A DNA stretch of 18,198 bases. It comes from CAZFPT01 sp046541875 (GTDB lineage: Bacteria; Planctomycetota; Phycisphaerae; SM23-33). The stretch is taken from contig JBKHCL010000065.1 in the NCBI GenBank assembly GCA_046541875.1, positions 1 through 18,198 of the forward strand. The letters run 5' to 3'. This document shows, piece by piece, positions 15,002-18,198 of this stretch. The translations under genes and the position numbers were made by a program. The notes under the pieces are model-generated. The model did no database searches and was not told the DNA's origin. It saw only the letters and a program-made list of their open reading frames with translations. The number at the start of each line of letters is the position of its first letter. Position 1 is the first letter of the stretch.

Positions 15002-16669
15002 ATGAGCTTGTGGCAGACACTGTTGAGACCGGTCGCGCATCTGGCGGCCCGGCATGCGTCGGCGCAACTGGAGGCGTTCCTCCAGGCTCATCGGAACACC
15101 GCGCGGGTGCAGCACGAACTGCGTGACGAAATCGTCTCGCGAACAGCGAACACCGCCTTCGGCCGCGATCACGGGTTCGCGAAGATCCGCACCTGGGACG
15201 ACTGGAACCGCCAGGTTCCCGTTTGCAGCTACGACCAGCTTCGCCCGTATTTCGATCGGGTGCTGGCCAACGAACCCACCGCCCTGCTGCCGGCCGGTCA
15301 GCCGGTGCTGATGTTCTCGCAGACCTCGGGGACCACCGGTCGGCCGAAGAATATCCCCGTCACGCCGCGTTTTCTCACCGACATCCGCCGCGGCTGGAAT
15401 GTGTTCGGGCTGGCCGCCCTGAAAGACCATCCGGACGCCTGGCTGCGGCACATCCTGCAGATTTCCTCGCCGAAGACCGAGTCCAAAAGCTCCTCCGGGC
15501 TGCCGTGCGGAGCCATCAGCGGTCTGCTGGCCGAGACGCAGAAGCGCATCGTCCGCCGGATGTACTGCGTGCCCCCGTGCGTGTCCACCATCAAGGACCC
15601 CGAGGCGAAGTACTACACCATTCTGCGTTGCGGGATCGGGCGGGACGTCGCCTTCATCACTACAGCCAATCCATCCAGCACCATCCGCATGGTCGAGGTC
15701 GGCCAGCGCCACGTCGAGGCGTTGTTGCGGGACGTCGCCGAGGGCACGTTGACTCCGCCGGGGGGCATCTCCGGGGATATCGGACATCGCCTGCGATTCG
15801 GCAAGAACCCCGCCCTCGCCCGGCGGATGGAAGAGGGCATCGCACGGGACGGGCAACTGCTGCCGAGGCATTTCTGGAACATTTCCTTCCTGGCCAACTG
15901 GACGGGCGGCACGCTGAAGCTGTACCTCTCGCGGCTGCGGGAGCTGTTCGGCGACGTGCCCGTCCGGGATATCGGGTTGCTGGCCAGCGAAGGTCGGTTC
16001 ACCGTCCCGCTGGCGGACAACACGCCCGCCGGCGTGGCCGAGATTACGGGCAACATCCTGGAGTTCATCCCCGCCGACCAGCGCGAGCAGGACGCCCCGG
16101 ACGTGCTGCAGGCCCACGAGGTGGAGGTGGGCGAGGAGTATTTCCTGGTGGTCACCAATTGGGCGGGGCTGTTCCGCTACGACCTGGACGACCGCGTGCG
16201 CGTGGTGGATCGCATGGACGATTCGCCGGTGCTGGAGTTCCTCTCCCGCGGCAAGCACACAGCGAACATCACCGGCGAGAAGCTCACCGAGCACCAGATC
16301 GTCGAGGCGATGAAGCGAGCGGCCGCTGCGCTGCGGGCAGAGGTCAACCGGTTCATCGTGCAGGGGCGGTTCGCCTCCACGCCGTACTACGAGCTGCGCA
16401 TGGAGGCCGACGACCCTGCCGTCCCCCAACGCCTCGCCGAGACGCTCGACGCCGAGCTGGGCGAGTTGAACATGGAATACCGCTCGAAGCGGTCCAGCGG
16501 GCGACTCGGGCCGATCCGTCCGATCCGCCTGCCACGGGGCACGCTGCAGCGGGCAGAGGACAACCACATTCGCCGGCGACGCGGACGCGGCGAACAGTAC
16601 AAACACCAGTATCTCATGACCGACGTGCAGGCCGAGCCGTCCGAGCAGGCTGTGGACGCGGAGGAATAA
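15002..16669 (+). CDS. GH3-family acyl-acid adenylating/amido synthetase
   Basis: Member of the GH3 branch of the ANL-type adenylate-forming enzymes, best known from plants, where they activate jasmonate or auxin as acyl-AMP and join it to an amino acid. At 555 aa the length fits. Visible motifs are the ATP-binding loop QTSGTTGRPKNIP at 107-119, LLASEGRF with Ser-Glu-Gly at 329-331, and LFRYDLDDRVRV at 390-401, the counterpart of the YRYRVGD motif of plant GH3 proteins. GKHTANITGEKLTE at 417-430 opens the C-terminal mobile domain. The ATG at 15002 has AGGGGGA about 7 nt upstream. The substrate of bacterial GH3 proteins is largely unknown. Its place after an ACP/ketosynthase cluster suggests a fatty or polyketide acid substrate, but this is guilt by association. 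Confidence 0.9.
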   Translation: MSLWQTLLRPVAHLAARHASAQLEAFLQAHRNTARVQHELRDEIVSRTANTAFGRDHGFAKIRTWDDWNRQVPVCSYDQLRPYFDRVLANEPTALLPAGQPVLMFSQTSGTTGRPKNIPVTPRFLTDIRRGWNVFGLAALKDHPDAWLRHILQISSPKTESKSSSGLPCGAISGLLAETQKRIVRRMYCVPPCVSTIKDPEAKYYTILRCGIGRDVAFITTANPSSTIRMVEVGQRHVEALLRDVAEGTLTPPGGISGDIGHRLRFGKNPALARRMEEGIARDGQLLPRHFWNISFLANWTGGTLKLYLSRLRELFGDVPVRDIGLLASEGRFTVPLADNTPAGVAEITGNILEFIPADQREQDAPDVLQAHEVEVGEEYFLVVTNWAGLFRYDLDDRVRVVDRMDDSPVLEFLSRGKHTANITGEKLTEHQIVEAMKRAAAALRAEVNRFIVQGRFASTPYYELRMEADDPAVPQRLAETLDAELGELNMEYRSKRSSGRLGPIRPIRLPRGTLQRAEDNHIRRRRGRGEQYKHQYLMTDVQAEPSEQAVDAEE

Positions 16670-16698
16670 CGCCCACGGGCGTGTGATCGGAGCAGGCG

Positions 16699-18099
16699 AT
16701 GGCGGAACTGGAATTCTTCGGAGCGGCCGACACGGTAACCGGATCCATGCACCTGCTGCACGTGCCCGACGGGCCTGTAAGCCTCGATTGCGGCCTCTTC
16801 CAGGGACGACGGTCCGAGGCCCGCGAGAAGAACCGCACCTTCCCCATCCGCCCGGATCGCATCCAGTCCATCCTGCTCTCGCACGCCCACATCGACCACA
16901 GCGGCAAGATCCCCGGCCTGGTCAAGCGCAAGTTCAACGGGCCGGTCTATTGCACGCCCGCCACGGCCGACCTGTGCGACGTGATGCTGCTGGACTCGGC
17001 CCACATTCAGGAAGAGGACGCGAGGTACTGGAACGAGAAACGCGCCAAGAGCAAAGCCGACCGCATCGAACCGCTTTATCGCCAGCCGGACGCGATGGCC
17101 GCCCAGCGGTTGTTCCAGCGCGTCCCGTATGACGAATCGTTCGAGTTCGCCCCGCACTGTCGGGCGCGGTTCATCGAGGCGGGGCACATTCTGGGCTCGG
17201 CGTGTCTGCTGATCGAGCTGGACAAACCCCAGGGCGTCACCAGGCTGCTGTACACCGGCGACTTGGGCCGATTCAACGTGCCCATCCTGCGCGACCCGAC
17301 CCATCCGATGCCCGAGGTGGACTACCTCATCACCGAGAGCACCTACGCCGACCGCGTCCACCACAACCCCACCGACATGAAAGAGCAACTGGTCTGGATC
17401 ATCAACCAGACGCGCGAGGCCGGCGGGAAGGTCATCATCCCGGCCTTCTCGGTGGGACGGACGCAGACGGTGGTGTACTACCTGCACCGGGCGATGGCCG
17501 AGGGACTCATGGACCCGATCCCCATCTTCGTGGACTCGCCACTGAGCACCAACGCCACCGAGATCTTCAAGAAACACCCCGAATGCTACGACCAACGAGC
17601 GCGGGACTTCTGGCTGCAGGAGGGCGATATCTTCGGCAGCGGGATGGTGAAGTACATCACAGCCGTCAATGAATCCAAGGCGCTGAACCACTTCCACGAC
17701 CCGTGCGTGATTATCGCCTCGGCCGGCATGTGCGAGGCGGGGCGCATCCTCCACCACCTCAAAAACAACGTCGAGGACGAGGCCAATACCATCTGCATCG
17801 TGGGGTTCATGGCCCAGAACACGCTCGGGCGGCGCATCGTCGAGCGGCGCGAGGAGCTGAAAATCTACGGCCGAATCTACAAGCTGCTGGCCCGGGTGGA
17901 AGTGCTCAACGGGTTCAGCGCCCACGCCGACAGCCGAGATCTTCGCAAGAGCTTCGAGCCGATCGCGAAAAACCTCAAAGCCGCCTTCTGCGTTCACGGG
18001 GAAGGCCCCCAACCCCGGGCGATGCAGGACATCCTCGAAGAGCTTGGCTGCCCGAACGCCGTAATCCCCCAACCCGGACAGAAGTTCACACTGGAATAG
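16699..18099 (+). CDS. Beta-CASP metallo-beta-lactamase-fold RNA-processing nuclease
   Basis: Zinc-dependent nuclease of the beta-CASP group (RNA-specific MBL proteins related to CPSF-73), 466 aa. Metal-binding residues are SHAHIDH (His62, His64, Asp66, His67), EAGHILGSA (His163), YTGDLGR (Asp188) and the terminal CVHGE (His433). The beta-CASP insert spans about 210-390, with ITEST at its start, PAFSVGRTQ at 248-256 and ASAGMCEAGRILHHL at 340-354. GFSAHADSRDL (His409) follows. The ATG at 16699 has GGAG 6 nt upstream. It begins 29 bp after the GH3 gene and may be cotranscribed. The predicted cytosolic role in RNA cleavage has no evident link to the acyl cluster. Confidence 0.93.
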   Translation: MAELEFFGAADTVTGSMHLLHVPDGPVSLDCGLFQGRRSEAREKNRTFPIRPDRIQSILLSHAHIDHSGKIPGLVKRKFNGPVYCTPATADLCDVMLLDSAHIQEEDARYWNEKRAKSKADRIEPLYRQPDAMAAQRLFQRVPYDESFEFAPHCRARFIEAGHILGSACLLIELDKPQGVTRLLYTGDLGRFNVPILRDPTHPMPEVDYLITESTYADRVHHNPTDMKEQLVWIINQTREAGGKVIIPAFSVGRTQTVVYYLHRAMAEGLMDPIPIFVDSPLSTNATEIFKKHPECYDQRARDFWLQEGDIFGSGMVKYITAVNESKALNHFHDPCVIIASAGMCEAGRILHHLKNNVEDEANTICIVGFMAQNTLGRRIVERREELKIYGRIYKLLARVEVLNGFSAHADSRDLRKSFEPIAKNLKAAFCVHGEGPQPRAMQDILEELGCPNAVIPQPGQKFTLE

Positions 18100-18198
18100 A
18101 AGCGAGAGCTGCAGAGCCGACCGAGATCACCGCGATACGGTTCACCTCCCGGATGCATAGCCGCGCCGCCATGTCGATCGGCCGAAATGCTTTCAACT
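18100..18198. other. Window end, no feature seen
   Basis: The last 99 bases after the nuclease stop contain no hairpin with a T tract, no recognisable gene start with a ribosome site on either strand, and no repeat shared with the rest of the window. Confidence 0.5.

Noticed and set aside
14906..18072. Minus-strand frames 14906-16606 and 16387-18072
   Set aside because: Shadows of the GH3 and beta-CASP genes, whose motifs are clear on the plus strand.

Overview
The window is high-GC bacterial chromosome, most likely from a planctomycete, perhaps of the Phycisphaerae type. The main support is the N-terminal LESRLLMDA stretch of the large protein at 4095-6536, which matches the LEPR-XLL motif of planctomycete surface and exported proteins. 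A 77-aa small basic protein of a family known from the Planctomycetes/Verrucomicrobia/Chlamydiae group (7714-7947) agrees with this, as does an acyl carrier protein with a long internal insertion. I see no tRNA, rRNA, transposase, integrase or CRISPR array.

Layout. Positions 1-376 are non-coding and repeat-rich: GC hairpins, a 12-bp direct repeat and a run of CAACTAG-like heptamers. dnaK follows on the minus strand (377-2308). A divergent 384-bp spacer with a 15-bp palindrome separates it from a cytosolic GH29 alpha-L-fucosidase on the plus strand (2693-3997). A large minus-strand calpain-like cysteine protease with three PPC domains and an RTX-like stretch (4095-6536) is convergent with the fucosidase. 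A 409-bp divergent spacer then carries a good promoter for a plus-strand run: a membrane-anchored SPOR-like protein, the small basic protein and an intrinsic terminator. A PLP aminotransferase (8103-9215) comes next.

The centre of interest is 9385-13596: hot-dog dehydratase 1, an elongated ACP, hot-dog dehydratase 2, a ketosynthase homologue whose catalytic Cys is replaced by Glu, and a fully catalytic FabF-like ketosynthase. This resembles a KS/chain-length-factor pair served by its own ACP and dehydratases, that is, a non-canonical type II fatty acid or polyketide system. Ketoreductase, enoyl reductase and malonyltransferase are not in the window and would have to come from elsewhere. Downstream lie a membrane-anchored alpha/beta hydrolase (13699-14766) and a GH3-family acyl-adenylating enzyme (15002-16669). 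They could release, activate or conjugate the acyl product, but that link rests only on proximity. The run ends with a beta-CASP metallo-beta-lactamase RNase (16699-18099), probably an unrelated housekeeping gene.

All functions are read from motifs and family resemblance by eye. No alignment or database search was run.
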